Shown here piece after piece: positions 39,782 to 49,264 of a stretch of DNA of 64,000 bases; positions within the stretch are counted from its first letter, which is position 1, and each line of letters opens with the position of its first letter. This stretch comes from Trichomonas vaginalis G3 (taxonomy: Eukaryota > Parabasalia > Trichomonadida > Trichomonadidae). Position numbers and translations under genes: made by a program. The notes beneath the pieces were generated by a model. The model did not search any database, was not told the DNA's origin, and saw only the letters and a list, made by a program, of their open reading frames with translations. The stretch is from the NCBI RefSeq assembly GCF_026262505.1, contig NC_067206.1, forward strand, positions 7,220,879-7,284,878. The letters are read 5' to 3'.

Positions 39782-40346
39782 ATGAATAGCGCAGATTTAA
39801 AAATTTTAATTGATGATTTAGTATTTAATCAAAATTTTCTTGATTATTATGATTTAAAAACATATCTCCAAAAATATGATAACAATATAACGGGTGATGA
39901 TATGGAATATTATTATCCATATTATAAAAATGAAATTTTGAAATATCATGATAAAATAATTTCTAAAATTAAAGACAAAATTAAAAATAATGAATATTCA
40001 AAGGGAAAAACTAAATCACAACTTAAACAATTGAAAGATTTCAAAAATAAAGTATTAACAGAAGAAGATATTGATGAATTATATAAATTATATAAATTAT
40101 ATAATCCTGAGCCGCAAAAAAACAAAGGTGCAAAACGCCCAGGTCATTCAGACCATAAATGAAGCACAAGCTTTAATTTATGATTCATTAGTTAAACCAT
40201 ATTCAGCCCGACTTTTAAATGAAGATCAACTTTTGGAATTCATCCTTCAACATAAACTCGAAGCGGGAAAGTATATCAAACCTTTATATACAGCATATTT
40301 AAAACAAATGAATAGAATACATCCAGAATTAATGAAGGGGGAATGA
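39782..40346 (+). pseudogene. Helical protein preceding the integrase, frameshifted
   Basis: ATG 39782 follows TTATTTTTATATAA. The first part (LKILIDDLVFNQNFLDYYDL, then Lys-rich helices) reaches 40162. A micro-hairpin (GGTCATTCAGACC, 40142) lies just before its stop, and the other frame then continues AQALIYDSLVKPYSARLL to 40346. The stop overlaps the integrase ATG by four bases, so it may be translated together with it or form its N-terminal part. Confidence 0.5.
40142..40154. repeat. Micro-hairpin GGTCATTCAGACC
   Basis: Lies at the frame break of the gene around it; preceded at 40111 by GCCGCAAA, as in clusters 2 and 3. Confidence 0.65.
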
Positions 40347-41295
40347 AATCCAAAATCAAAGCAGATAAAATTAAACCACCTGCAACACCAAAACCTCCAA
40401 CGACAGTACCGCCTCCTCCTTCAGTTAATCCTTCATCATTCACTTTATTATATCCATTTCAAACATTTAAGAAGCAAAAAGATTTTAAAAAGGATTTCAA
40501 GATATTAAATAAACCAATTGACCCAAAAATTCAACCGTTAAAGGAAAAATTTAGTCGCCCTTCATTTGCTCCATATCCATATTCATACGAAATCGATCAT
40601 TTAGAATATTCAAAAGGAAACGTTACTTATTTATTTGCCATTAACATTAACACTAGATATTTATATTGCATTCCAGTGAAAGGGAAAACAGAACAGGAAA
40701 CAAGAAGAGCTATTCAATACTTACTAGATCATGAAAGAGTAGATAATATAAGGGGTGATGGTGATAAAGGATTTCAGGCAGCTATGACTCATTATTTCCC
40801 ACAAATTAATTTTTACTTTCATCCTCTCCATATACGTTTCATAATAAAATAGTTGATGCGGTAATGAGAACTCTTAGAGATGCGTTAGGGGTTAACGGTC
40901 AGATATACTGGGATGGAAATCATGACTCCATCATACAACAGTTAGTATATTATTACAATAATACATGGCATAGAACAATAAACATGAAACCAGTGGAAAT
41001 GAAAAATGATATTTCAAAAGAATGGGAATATATTAGAAAGCAAATGGAAAGGTTGAATGATGTTAAACGTGAACAAATTAATTCAGGGCTCATGAATTTT
41101 AAACAAGGAAATAAAGTTTTAATTCATCTCGATTATGGAAAAACTGATAAATTAATGACAAAAAGAAGACGAAGATTTGACACAATAGCTGAATTTGTTA
41201 GATATATTAACGGCAATGCATTAGTTGAAGTTGACAATAAATTAATAGAAATTCCGATTTATTTTATTACTCCATTATATTTAAATAATATTTAA
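40343..41295 (+). pseudogene. Maverick integrase, one frameshift
   Basis: Pro-rich start, then YEIDHLEYSKGNVTYLFAI (first acid), NIRGDGDKGFQ (second acid) and, after a frame change near 40840, TFHNKIVDAVMRTLRDAL, where the third catalytic position is Asp rather than Glu. The C-terminal part has YYNNTWHRTINMKPVEM and a basic, strand-rich tail (KGNK-type LIHLDYGKTDKLM). Same family as 1002-2069 and 57759-58716. The frameshift lies between the second and third acids, so no full core is made as read. Confidence 0.85.
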
Positions 41296-41314
41296 TTTTT
41301 TTATTTCGTAAGAA

Positions 41315-41580
41315 ATGAGTGACAACGAAGCATCAAGAGTCCAGACAATGAATATAAAAAGAAACTAAACAGAATTAAATCAAAAATATGCTATTACAAA
41401 AAGAAGCCACAATGCGGTGAGGTTGAAAACGATAAAGAGAGGAAAGAAATAATCGAAAAATTAGAAACTTACCGTTCAATCCTTAAACTGAGTGAAGCAA
41501 AAATAAAAGAATTTAATAGAATAAATAAATTGATTGGAAGAGATGAATTTAATAAAGATGAATTTTTAAACTCAATCTAA
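41315..41580 (+). pseudogene. Small coiled-coil protein, frameshifted
   Basis: ATG 41315 follows TTTTTTTATTTCGTAAGAA, and opens MSDNEASRV; after a one-base loss near 41340 the other frame runs to 41580 (KKLNRIKSKICYYKKK, EIIEKLETYRSIL). About 88 residues. The leader TTCGTAAGAAATGAG is shared with the gene at 34949. Confidence 0.5.
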
Positions 41581-41582
41581 AT

Positions 41583-41747
41583 TTAATTTTTATTCCTCTT
41601 CGACAACATCTCTCTTTCCATCATTACTGCATAACCACATTTTCTCAATTTTAGTGGTTTGTTATTTTTAACATGTTCTTGCATCATTTTTATCATTTCC
41701 TCCCTTGTTATGATTCGTGGTAAATTTTGAGCTTGTGGGGTATTCAT
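41583..41747 (-). CDS. Small basic protein, 54 aa
   Basis: MNTPQAQNLPRIITREEMIK at ATG 41747, then a helical basic end (KLRKCGYAVMMEREMLSKRN). The T-tract signal TTTTTATTTTTATCATAA precedes it. Borders the primase-helicase cassette. Confidence 0.5.
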   Translation of the reverse strand: MNTPQAQNLPRIITREEMIKMMQEHVKNNKPLKLRKCGYAVMMEREMLSKRNKN

Positions 41748-41758
41748 TTATGATAAAA

Positions 41759-41792
41759 ATAAAAATTTAAATTATGCCGTTCTAAAGTTTGT
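41759..41792. repeat. Direct repeat at left edge of the primase-helicase cassette
   Basis: ATAAAAATTTAAATTATGCC followed by GTTCTAAAGTTTGT. Repeats at 45151-45217, where a 33-bp hairpin insertion splits it. Confidence 0.75.
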
Positions 41793-42149
41793 GACAACAT
41801 GACATTTTGACAACAGTCACGGAAATGATTTGTCATGACTTCATCGTAATGAGTGTAAATGACCCAAAAATAATGTTTTCATTAATGGTTTCAGGTCATT
41901 CAATAATTAATTATTTTTGAAGAACTGAAGGTGTCACTATGTCACTCAGTGTCACTCGGTTATTTAACTTCTCTGAAAAAATGTGACAACATGACATTTT
42001 GACAACAACACAGGATTAATGAGGAAGGCACTTATGAATTATTTTTGAAGAACTGAAGGTGTCACTATGTCACTCAGTGTCACTCGGTTATTTAACTTCT
42101 CTGAAAAAATGTGACAACATGACATTTTGACAACAACACAGGATTAATG
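41790..42149. repeat. Left iteron array
   Basis: Two tandem units of 128 bp (41909 and 42037), each with GTGTCACTATGTCACTCAGT, then GTCACTCGG, and later GTGACAACATGACATTTTGA; a partial unit lies at 41790-41815. GTCAC occurs three times at spacings of 8-10 bases. The inverted array is at 44581-44801. Candidate replication origin. Confidence 0.85.
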
Positions 42150-42182
42150 CAAAAATAAATTCAAATCATACTTTATAAAGCT

Positions 42183-42210
42183 AGACCTTCAGGTCTCGCC
42201 GCTTAGCGGC
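42183..42210. repeat. Micro-hairpin cluster 4
   Basis: AGACCTTCAGGTCT and GCCGCTTAGCGGC, adjacent, at the 3' end of the helicase gene. Confidence 0.8.
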
Positions 42211-43889
42211 TCATTTACAGGTATTTCATCGTCAGTAAATGAATCCTCATTATCGTTTGGTTCAACCTGTTTATATAATCCTTTCATTTCTTCTTTCAAA
42301 ACATAACACCATGTTTGTTTACCATCTATTCTTCTCTGTTTCTTATCACATTTATCTTTAATGCTCATTTGAAAGTTTTTGTCTTTCATGTCTGATGGTT
42401 TGCAGAATAGAGCATTTTTACATGTCATACCTGCACACAATTCATCATAATGTGTATTTATCCATACATCTAAAGGATTTGTTGATAATTCAATTAAATC
42501 TTGTTTGGCTTCAGTCATCGGTATGATTCGTACATCAAATGATGAAAGGTCATATTGCATAAAATATGTTAGTAAATTATCATAAAATTCCTTAGTGCAT
42601 GAATCCATTAAATTCTTGAAGTAATCAAATTGACCCTTAAATTTACCATTAACTCTTAAAACTTCGTATCTTCTGTCTCCAACTTCAATTTTGACAGGGT
42701 AAACATTATTAGTTACGAAAATGAAGTTTGCAACGTTCTGTGCTGTTCTTCTGGGTTGATTCTTTTCATTAATTCTAATCTCATTATCCGTTATAATTGA
42801 TTTCAAAGCGTTGAAGTTTGCGAGTCTATCTTCACCTACATTCTTGAGTTCATTAAGTACAAGAAACATTTTATTCTCAACTACTGAATTGAAATTACCC
42901 GTTAGCTCACCTATTTCGGTAATGTTTTTACATGAATAACCAGCGAGAAGTTCAGAAATAATGTCTGTAAATCTGTTTTTACCTGTTCCCTGAAGTCCTT
43001 TCAAAATAATTGCTGTTTCATTCTTGATTCCAGGATGTTGAATCATTGATGCAATCCAACCGATAAGGTATTTATACACTTCATCGTTATTATCACAAAT
43101 GGCTTCTTTAATGAAATTCATAAACATTTCAATTTTTGAGTAATCTGGTTTTTCGAGAACGTTGTATTTATAACCTTGAAACGTTGAGAAAACATCTGGG
43201 GAATCAGATTTAAAGCAAACACCCTTAACGGTTAATGAAGACAATTGATTTAGTAGTACATCCCATGCTGTTATGGTTTTACCTTCTTCTTTAAATAATT
43301 TAATCATTTTGAGTGACTCTTTCATGTTTGATTGAAGAACGAATGATATTTGATTCATTTTGTCGTGTATGTTGTAATCTTTTTGAATGAAATATTTATT
43401 TCCACAATCTACAAAACGGATTACACGTGATAAATCCTCAATTACTTCAGAACTGTTTTTATACTGATGATTTTCAGCCTTGCGTCTAATATCTGTTATC
43501 AAAAACGAGTCATCAAGTTTTATATCAAATGTTATTTTTGGCTTACGTAATAAAGGCAAAACATATTCATCATAATATTCCTTTTGATATAGTTTTAGAA
43601 TCTTCACTAAAACAAATGGAGAAGTCATTAAATGTGCATATCTACTACGTGCTTTTTCAAAATTACTTTTTGCATTTTCTGTTAAGCTGCAAAAGTTATA
43701 AACGTTATCGTATGCTTCATTAATTAAATGATTAGGTAACGAATTAATTGCTTGAAACAGTGTGAATAATGTAACTTCTTTTTCTAAATTCATATTTCCA
43801 CCGTCATTATGTACTTCAAAATCACTAATACCATCAACTATGCTCTGGGCAAGTTTATCGTCAATGTTTACATTTTTGTTTTCATTCAT
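42189..43889 (-). CDS. SF3 (D5-like) replicative helicase, 566 aa
   Basis: Unwinds DNA ahead of replication, probably as a hexameric ring. Walker A is ILKGLQGTGKNRF (about residue 290), Walker B is MFLVLNELKN (about 335), B' follows with LKSIITDNEIRINEK, and motif C/sensor 1 is FIFVTNNVYP. This order and the NEL box are typical of SF3 helicases next to archaeo-eukaryotic primases. The last codons (PLSGET) are encoded by a micro-hairpin. It starts eight bases after the stop of the primase gene and should be co-transcribed. Mavericks normally encode only polymerase B, so its origin by transfer is likely. Confidence 0.9.
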   Translation of the reverse strand: MNENKNVNIDDKLAQSIVDGISDFEVHNDGGNMNLEKEVTLFTLFQAINSLPNHLINEAYDNVYNFCSLTENAKSNFEKARSRYAHLMTSPFVLVKILKLYQKEYYDEYVLPLLRKPKITFDIKLDDSFLITDIRRKAENHQYKNSSEVIEDLSRVIRFVDCGNKYFIQKDYNIHDKMNQISFVLQSNMKESLKMIKLFKEEGKTITAWDVLLNQLSSLTVKGVCFKSDSPDVFSTFQGYKYNVLEKPDYSKIEMFMNFIKEAICDNNDEVYKYLIGWIASMIQHPGIKNETAIILKGLQGTGKNRFTDIISELLAGYSCKNITEIGELTGNFNSVVENKMFLVLNELKNVGEDRLANFNALKSIITDNEIRINEKNQPRRTAQNVANFIFVTNNVYPVKIEVGDRRYEVLRVNGKFKGQFDYFKNLMDSCTKEFYDNLLTYFMQYDLSSFDVRIIPMTEAKQDLIELSTNPLDVWINTHYDELCAGMTCKNALFCKPSDMKDKNFQMSIKDKCDKKQRRIDGKQTWCYVLKEEMKGLYKQVEPNDNEDSFTDDEIPVNEPLSGET

Positions 43890-43897
43890 GATAGTCT

Positions 43898-44509
43898 TTA
43901 TTTCTTCGTTCTTTGTTCAACTCTTACCTTAATATTCAAATCATTTAATATATCATTCACTGTTCTGGTTATGGTCGAGTCGTAACTTCCACGAATGAAT
44001 GAGTATGTTTTGATTGGTTCTGTTGCATTCTTGCGAACTCTTGAATCAGCCATAACTACTAAAGAACGCTTTGAATCATCCATAGAAGTCATTATATCAA
44101 TATCGTAATCATTGCAGGAATAGCATTTAATCATTCTGTTCGAGGTTGAATAGAAGAAATTAGTGTTGCAATAAATGTGAAGACCTCCTGAAGCGGTTTT
44201 AACGATAACATCTTTATCCGAAAGTTTTGATAAAATATCTTTTCTAACTGTTTCTTTAAGTTCATCATTGTATGATTTATTGATATCAACATCTATAATC
44301 GTTAAATTTGAAATTTTATTTACTAATAAAGCCATACCAGTTTTCCTTCCTCTTCCTCCATCGTGTTTGAGGTAGTTATGTAAATCAATCTTGTTTTCAC
44401 CAATTCTTTCGTTGAGGGTTTTAGTTTCTGCCACAACTAATTCCTCAGCTAATGAATCAATAACTTTTTCATCAGAAACGATATAGTTGTTGTTGTTTGT
44501 TGCTGTCAT
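43898..44509 (-). CDS. Primase-polymerase (AEP superfamily) domain protein, 203 aa
   Basis: Makes primers, possibly DNA. Motif I-like LTIIDVDINKSYND (two acids) follows KHDGGRGRKTGMALLV; motif II-like DVIVKTASGGLHIYC has the SxGxH box; the third acid is probably in DYDIDIMTSMDD. It is a short version, without a C-terminal helix bundle, which may be supplied by the helicase protein. Start at ATG 44509 after TTTTTTATTCCTAGATAA. With the helicase it forms a replication module flanked by iterons. Confidence 0.82.
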   Translation of the reverse strand: MTATNNNNYIVSDEKVIDSLAEELVVAETKTLNERIGENKIDLHNYLKHDGGRGRKTGMALLVNKISNLTIIDVDINKSYNDELKETVRKDILSKLSDKDVIVKTASGGLHIYCNTNFFYSTSNRMIKCYSCNDYDIDIMTSMDDSKRSLVVMADSRVRKNATEPIKTYSFIRGSYDSTITRTVNDILNDLNIKVRVEQRTKK

Positions 44510-44580
44510 TTATCTAGGAATAAAAAAATAAAAATAATTTTAAACTAACTTTATTTTTGGGCTGCATCAAATTTCCAGGA

Positions 44581-44801
44581 CTGTTGTCAAAATGTCATGT
44601 TGTCACATTTTTTCAGAGAAGTTAAATAACCGAGTGACACTGAGTGACATAGTGACACCTTCAGTTATTCAAAAATAAGTCATAACTACCTTCCTCCTGT
44701 GATGTTGTCAAAATGTCATGTTGTCACATTTTTTCAGAGAAGTTAAATAACCGAGTGACACTGAGTGACATAGTGACACCTTCAGTTATTCAAAAATAAT
44801 T
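44581..44801. repeat. Right iteron array (inverted)
   Basis: Two units (44581 and 44703) that are the reverse complement of the left array (TGTTGTCAAAATGTCATGTT, GAGTGACACTGAGTGACATA), continuing into AATTAATTATTGAATAAC, which mirrors 41897-41914. So the genes between are bracketed by inverted copies. Confidence 0.85.
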
Positions 44802-44866
44802 AATTATTGAATAACTGGGAAATAAATTTACGTCAAATATGCAATTTATAAAATCTTATGTCGACA

Positions 44867-44940
44867 GGCTACGTAGCACAGTGGTCTAAGGTGGTGTTAT
44901 GGAGGGGTCAGGGTCTGTGGTTCGAACCGCGACAGCGCCG
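44867..44940 (+). ncRNA. tRNA-like sequence (doubtful)
   Basis: TAGCACAGTGG (44874-44884) matches the tRNA A box and GGTTCGAACC (44919-44928) nearly matches the B box, 34 bases apart as in tRNA genes. The acceptor and T stems pair poorly, so it may be a decayed tRNA or only a Pol III promoter. Confidence 0.3.
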
Positions 44941-45005
44941 TATTTTCTTATTTTCTTTGTTTGTCTTGTTTGTCGTGAATAAAAAGTGTCATAAAAGTGC
45001 TCTAT

Positions 45006-45079
45006 CTTCCACGGGAATAAATAAAAAATTTACTTTATTTCTTCTTTATTTCTTCTTTATTTCTTTGTTCCCGTGGAAG
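45006..45079. repeat. 12-bp inverted repeat
   Basis: CTTCCACGGGAA (45006-45017) and TTCCCGTGGAAG (45068-45079) around an A/T-rich loop with CTTCTTTATTT repeats. May act as a terminator or cruciform. Confidence 0.6.
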
Positions 45080-45150
45080 AAGGGTTTTGCTGTTTTTTCT
45101 CAGCCGAAATCAATGATTTTTTCATTTTTGGAATCCTTAGCGAATGAGGA

Positions 45151-45217
45151 ATAAAAATTTAAATTATGCCGTTCACTCTTTTGGATCTCAGGACTTTCAG
45201 TCCGTTCTAAAGTTTGT
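45151..45217. repeat. Direct repeat at right edge of the cassette, with hairpin insertion
   Basis: 45151-45174 and 45202-45217 together repeat 41759-41792. A 33-bp insertion (45175-45207) holds GGACTTTCAGTCC and is flanked by CCGTTC on both sides. Confidence 0.75.
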
Positions 45218-45246
45218 TTCACAAACATTGAGCGTTCATTGAACGC
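45191..45246. repeat. Micro-hairpin cluster 5
   Basis: GGACTTTCAGTCC, GTTTGTTTCACAAAC and GCGTTCATTGAACGC in a row, the last one covering the stop of the fibre gene. Confidence 0.8.
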
Positions 45247-47311
45247 GAAACCATGCAAATACAGTCATAAATGGTGGCATATAATCTTCACCCAAACCTG
45301 TTGGATTTGTTGTGAAAGTATGGACATGATTTCCTCCTGGTTCAGTTGGTCGAAAAGTCTTTTTTGCTGAATGGTTATAATCTGGAGATAAAACATCATA
45401 GCCAGCATAATATTCTGAGTTGTATAATGGGTGGTCTCTTAATGAGTGGCTATGGTCGCCAGAAAAGTTTGTAGTTCCTGTATGAGTGTGCGGGGGTAAG
45501 TTTGCTTCAGTAATTTTCTTCGAACCTCCTGTTTCCTTTGAAGAGTTTGCACAATAGAGGAATTTATCTACAATCTGCTTCCACGTACCGAAACCCAGAA
45601 CTGTTGCTGGATTTGTTGAGTTCATTGACGTATAAATAGAACCAATGGGGTAAATCATCTCAAGAATTGTATTTAATCCATTATGAATATTGAATTTATT
45701 ATATAATATTGAATTTGGGTGAGTATTTAAAACTGGTCTTGTTATCAATATTAACGTATTATTTTTGAAAATTGCTTTTCTAACATCTTGAAATTTTGTG
45801 ATTTCAGACCAGTTTCTTCCATCACTACTGATATTTACTAAATCACCACATCCTAAAGCAATGAAATACCCATCAATATAAAATAAATTAGTAAATCTAT
45901 AATTTTGAGTAAGTTTTGGAGTGAATGAATAAACCAATTCCCAATTTGATAAATCTTGTGATAAATAAATATGTCTGTTATAACTTACAGGATATGAATA
46001 GATCATTTCACCTGAAACGAGAACATAAACATTTGATCCATAACATAAAGCTTCAATGTCTCCATCAGCTTGAAAAATTTGTTCAAATTGACCTTGTGGT
46101 ATTGAAGATGATCTATAAATTTTATCATTTTGTAGGATAAAATACATGTTGTTAATGTAATACCACTTACTTGTATAATCAATTTCCAAATCTGATGACA
46201 TCATACTAAACATATAATAATTTATCCCATCCTCACTAATGAAAATTTGATTGACTTCATAAATTAGTACCCATTTATTATTAACGCATCTAATAGGATT
46301 ATTTGGATATTTAAATTTAGCATCTTGATTTAAATTACATTTGAACCATTGGATACAATCGAATGAATAACAAAGGCAAAAATCATCTCCAACCGTTATT
46401 ATTCCCATAAATTTACCGTTATTATATTCAACATATAAAATTCTTGGATTAATGATTGGCTTTCGTGTATCAGGATTCAAAACAGATGGAGTAAATGATT
46501 CATAGTTTTGAAAATCATTTGTTTTAAAATAATAAAGCACTCCAGCTGTATAAAATAAATACATGGTCACTCCATCGAAACATATCCATTCAAAAGAATC
46601 TATATCAAAGGTTTTATCTGATGATTTCATAAAATTTAAAAATGGTGGAGTAAAATAGACCTCTGATTGTTTTATTTCTTCATTAACAAATGATATATCA
46701 GCTTTCTTATTTAACTCACTATCCACATATTCCTTATCTGCCTTCTTCTCTAACTCATTGTTAACATAAGTTTTATCTGCTTTAAGGTCTAAACATTCTG
46801 AAACCCATCCTGTATCAGCTTTAGTTTTAAGAATCTTCGATGTCCGTTCATGATACCATTCAACCCTTTCTATAATTTCATTATCTTTTTCATTAACATA
46901 TTCCTTATCTGCTTTCTCCTCTAACTCACTATCCACATATTCCTTATCTGCTTTCTTCATTATGTCATTTAGGAAACCTTTTATGAATTCCTCATTTAAA
47001 TTAAATCTTCCAATCTTCAAAACTTTAGGAAATGCATTTAATGCGTAATATCTTTGTTCTTCTGGTGGAATTGATGTTATATCATCCGTTATACCTTTAA
47101 TTTTTGAATTCATAAATAAAATTTCTTTTATATTTGATATCACTGCACCACCTTTGCAAACGAATTCAAAATGGTCATTTTTCAATACTATCTCCAAATC
47201 TCCATATTTCAACATTTGCGTTTGTTCTGCCGTCTTTGAATTATATGCATATATGGCGTATGTAATGGTCTGTGCCTTAAGTTGCTGTGGTTGCTGTTGT
47301 TGTTTAATCAT
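45236..47311 (-). CDS. Tail-fibre-like receptor-binding protein, 691 aa
   Basis: N-terminal ~110 residues include AYNSKTAEQTQMLKYGDLEI, shared with the separate 10327 protein. Then repeated linkers of the type KADKEYVDSELEEKADKEYV, a middle region resembling beta-propeller or sialidase-like repeats (FISEDGINYYMF, YLSQDLSNWELVYSF, NISSDGRNWSEI: Asp/Ser-box patterns), and the collar domain: IYPIGSIYTSMNSTNPAT, FGTWKQIVDKFLYCANSS, GGSKKITEANLPPHTHTG and DYMPPFMTVFAWFRVQ at the end. The propeller-like middle would suit sugar binding. Intact frame. T-tract before ATG 47311. Confidence 0.78.
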   Translation of the reverse strand: MIKQQQQPQQLKAQTITYAIYAYNSKTAEQTQMLKYGDLEIVLKNDHFEFVCKGGAVISNIKEILFMNSKIKGITDDITSIPPEEQRYYALNAFPKVLKIGRFNLNEEFIKGFLNDIMKKADKEYVDSELEEKADKEYVNEKDNEIIERVEWYHERTSKILKTKADTGWVSECLDLKADKTYVNNELEKKADKEYVDSELNKKADISFVNEEIKQSEVYFTPPFLNFMKSSDKTFDIDSFEWICFDGVTMYLFYTAGVLYYFKTNDFQNYESFTPSVLNPDTRKPIINPRILYVEYNNGKFMGIITVGDDFCLCYSFDCIQWFKCNLNQDAKFKYPNNPIRCVNNKWVLIYEVNQIFISEDGINYYMFSMMSSDLEIDYTSKWYYINNMYFILQNDKIYRSSSIPQGQFEQIFQADGDIEALCYGSNVYVLVSGEMIYSYPVSYNRHIYLSQDLSNWELVYSFTPKLTQNYRFTNLFYIDGYFIALGCGDLVNISSDGRNWSEITKFQDVRKAIFKNNTLILITRPVLNTHPNSILYNKFNIHNGLNTILEMIYPIGSIYTSMNSTNPATVLGFGTWKQIVDKFLYCANSSKETGGSKKITEANLPPHTHTGTTNFSGDHSHSLRDHPLYNSEYYAGYDVLSPDYNHSAKKTFRPTEPGGNHVHTFTTNPTGLGEDYMPPFMTVFAWFRVQ

Positions 47312-47335
47312 TTATTATGATTTAAAAATAAATAT

Positions 47336-48046
47336 TTAATCTGTTATCTCATCAGCTATTTTTTCTATTTGAAATTGCCATAATATTTCATTCATAAATT
47401 CTAAATCACAATCAAATAGGTCAGTTATTCTAAATTTAATATTTGATAAATCTTTTGAATGAAGAATAAATGAATTCCCGGATAATTGAAACGGATATGA
47501 TAAAGAAAATATGTTTAAGTTGATGGATAAAATGTTTTGTATTGATGGGTAAGAGTTAGGGTCTAATGTTTGATGTGAAAATCTCATTGGGGTATTAACT
47601 TTATCACATTTGATTAAAATGAAATTAGAACCAGTGTCAGAATACAAAACATCCCCAACATCTTTTTCAAAATTTAATATCCCCAACAATGAACGAAGAC
47701 GAGGAGTACAAAATTTAATTTTCAGCGGAAATTTAATAAGGTTATTTATTTCATCAAGTTCAAAAAGTTTATCAGGTTTTGATTTAAAATTTTCTTCATA
47801 CCATATGATAAATGATTCATTTAAATAACTTAAAATCATGTTAATATCCCATTTCGTTATCACATTATTTATATACATATCATACGTTTTTTCATGGTCA
47901 TCTTTAATAAATGATATATAATCTGAAGGGTTTAAAAGAATGGGATTAAATTTACCACTCACAGAAACGAGAGTAACATTATAAATTCCACTAACTGTTA
48001 AATTTAATTCACAATTATTATTCGAAATAATATTGATAATTGACAT
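47336..48046 (-). CDS. Penton-like minor capsid protein candidate, 236 aa
   Basis: Strand-rich: CELNLTVSGIYNVTLVSVSG near the start, a helical middle (KWDINMILSYLNESFIIWY), RLRSLLGILNFEKDVGD, then IQNILSINLNIFSLSYPF and KFRITDLFDCDLEFM. The same plan (start strands, an LLG segment, then jelly-roll-like end) is seen at 10712 in Maverick 1. It lies next to the fibre gene, as a penton protein would. The call is by pattern and position. Confidence 0.5.
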   Translation of the reverse strand: MSIINIISNNNCELNLTVSGIYNVTLVSVSGKFNPILLNPSDYISFIKDDHEKTYDMYINNVITKWDINMILSYLNESFIIWYEENFKSKPDKLFELDEINNLIKFPLKIKFCTPRLRSLLGILNFEKDVGDVLYSDTGSNFILIKCDKVNTPMRFSHQTLDPNSYPSIQNILSINLNIFSLSYPFQLSGNSFILHSKDLSNIKFRITDLFDCDLEFMNEILWQFQIEKIADEITD

Positions 48047-48067
48047 TTTTTTATTACGATTAAAAAT

Positions 48068-48547
48068 ATGGTAAAGCGTTATTTTCCAGTGATAAATAAA
48101 ACTAGAATAAGATTACCTCAAGAATTCATAAATTCAACGAATAAGAAATTCATTCATGTTATAAATTTTAGTGTTTTCAGAAAATATGAGTCGATGTCAT
48201 ATTCATCATCAGGTTATATTTCACTTCATTCAAATTTAGTTCAATCAAACCCATATAATGACCATTTCATAAGATTTTCAGATGGTATTAAAAATGTAAT
48301 TGATAGATTAAAATATGAACAGATTGACAATATCGAATTTTTGGAATTTTGGTTTAAATATCCCGATGGAAAAAAGATTGAAGTTAAAGATAAAGCTGAT
48401 ACTATAACAAAAACAATTACAATGACTGATCCGGATAGTGGGGAACAAAAAGAAATAAAACAAACGATAGAAACTGGTGAAAGGTCAATTATTATCGATT
48501 ATGATTCAAAGGATTATTATTCGATAATGTTAATGCTTGAATATTAA
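48068..48547 (+). CDS. Hypothetical Maverick protein, 159 aa
   Basis: ATG 48068 lies 21 bases from the divergent penton-like gene. Beta-rich start (RIRLPQEFINSTNKKFIHVI), SYSSSGYISLHSNL, and a charged second half with TITKTITMTDPDSGEQK. Possibly a second minor structural protein; not recognised. Confidence 0.5.
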   Translation: MVKRYFPVINKTRIRLPQEFINSTNKKFIHVINFSVFRKYESMSYSSSGYISLHSNLVQSNPYNDHFIRFSDGIKNVIDRLKYEQIDNIEFLEFWFKYPDGKKIEVKDKADTITKTITMTDPDSGEQKEIKQTIETGERSIIIDYDSKDYYSIMLMLEY

Positions 48548-49232
48548 ATAGCCTTAACAAAGAATTTTTCAAGTGATATTTTATATTCATCAACTATTTT
48601 ATTATAAATATCATTATATGTTAAATGAAGTTCAGTTGTTGTTCCGTTCTTTGATATCTTAATTGTGCTAATATCCTTTATATAGGATTTATTTTTGCAA
48701 CTGTTCCGCAGCATGAAACCTCATCATCTATGAAAAATTGAATCTTCACGTCTGAATCTTGAACATCACAAAGAATGGCGATAATGTGAATTAATGATTC
48801 ATAAGGTAAAATAATTAAACCGGATTGATCAATTAAATTTATTATTGAATCATAATTATCAGTTATTATATCACGGTAAATTTTCATTAATTCAGAATTA
48901 ATGTCTATTTTATATGGCGCATTGCGACTGGAATCGTAGATTCCTGGGTTATCAAGTGGTGCTGGGTATGTTGGATAAGTGGGAATTTCAACAGGTTCTT
49001 TACCAGGTTCAGATAAAATGATTGGGTCTCCATCTTCTTTATTTTGCTCTTCCTCATTCTTCGGTAAGTCACGAGTTAATAAATTTGGTTGAGTTGCTGA
49101 CCTTGTTAATTCAGGACTAACATTAACTTTAACATTTTGAATAATTCGTGATTTATCATCATTTACATTATAACCAACCGTAATCTCTGCTTTTGCGTTA
49201 GTGTTCTTTTGACTAGTGAAACGTCTTCTCAT
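48544..49232 (-). pseudogene. Conserved Maverick protein with LLP...CCG motif, frameshifted
   Basis: Homologue of 2472-3053. Low-complexity N-terminus, then MKIYRDIITDNYDSIINLI, LIILPYESLIHII and EVSCCGTVAKI. The frame stops at 48678, but the -1 frame continues STIKISKNGTTTELHLTYND to 48546, in line with the length of the Maverick 1 protein. Overlaps the convergent gene by four bases. Confidence 0.65.
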
Positions 49233-49264
49233 TTATATTCGAATAAAAAAATATATTTAAACTT

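Noticed and set aside
44858-45154. A 98-residue protein over the tRNA-like region
   Set aside because: No T-tract before its ATG, low-complexity Phe/Leu/Lys content from T-rich DNA, and it overlaps the inverted repeat 45006-45079.
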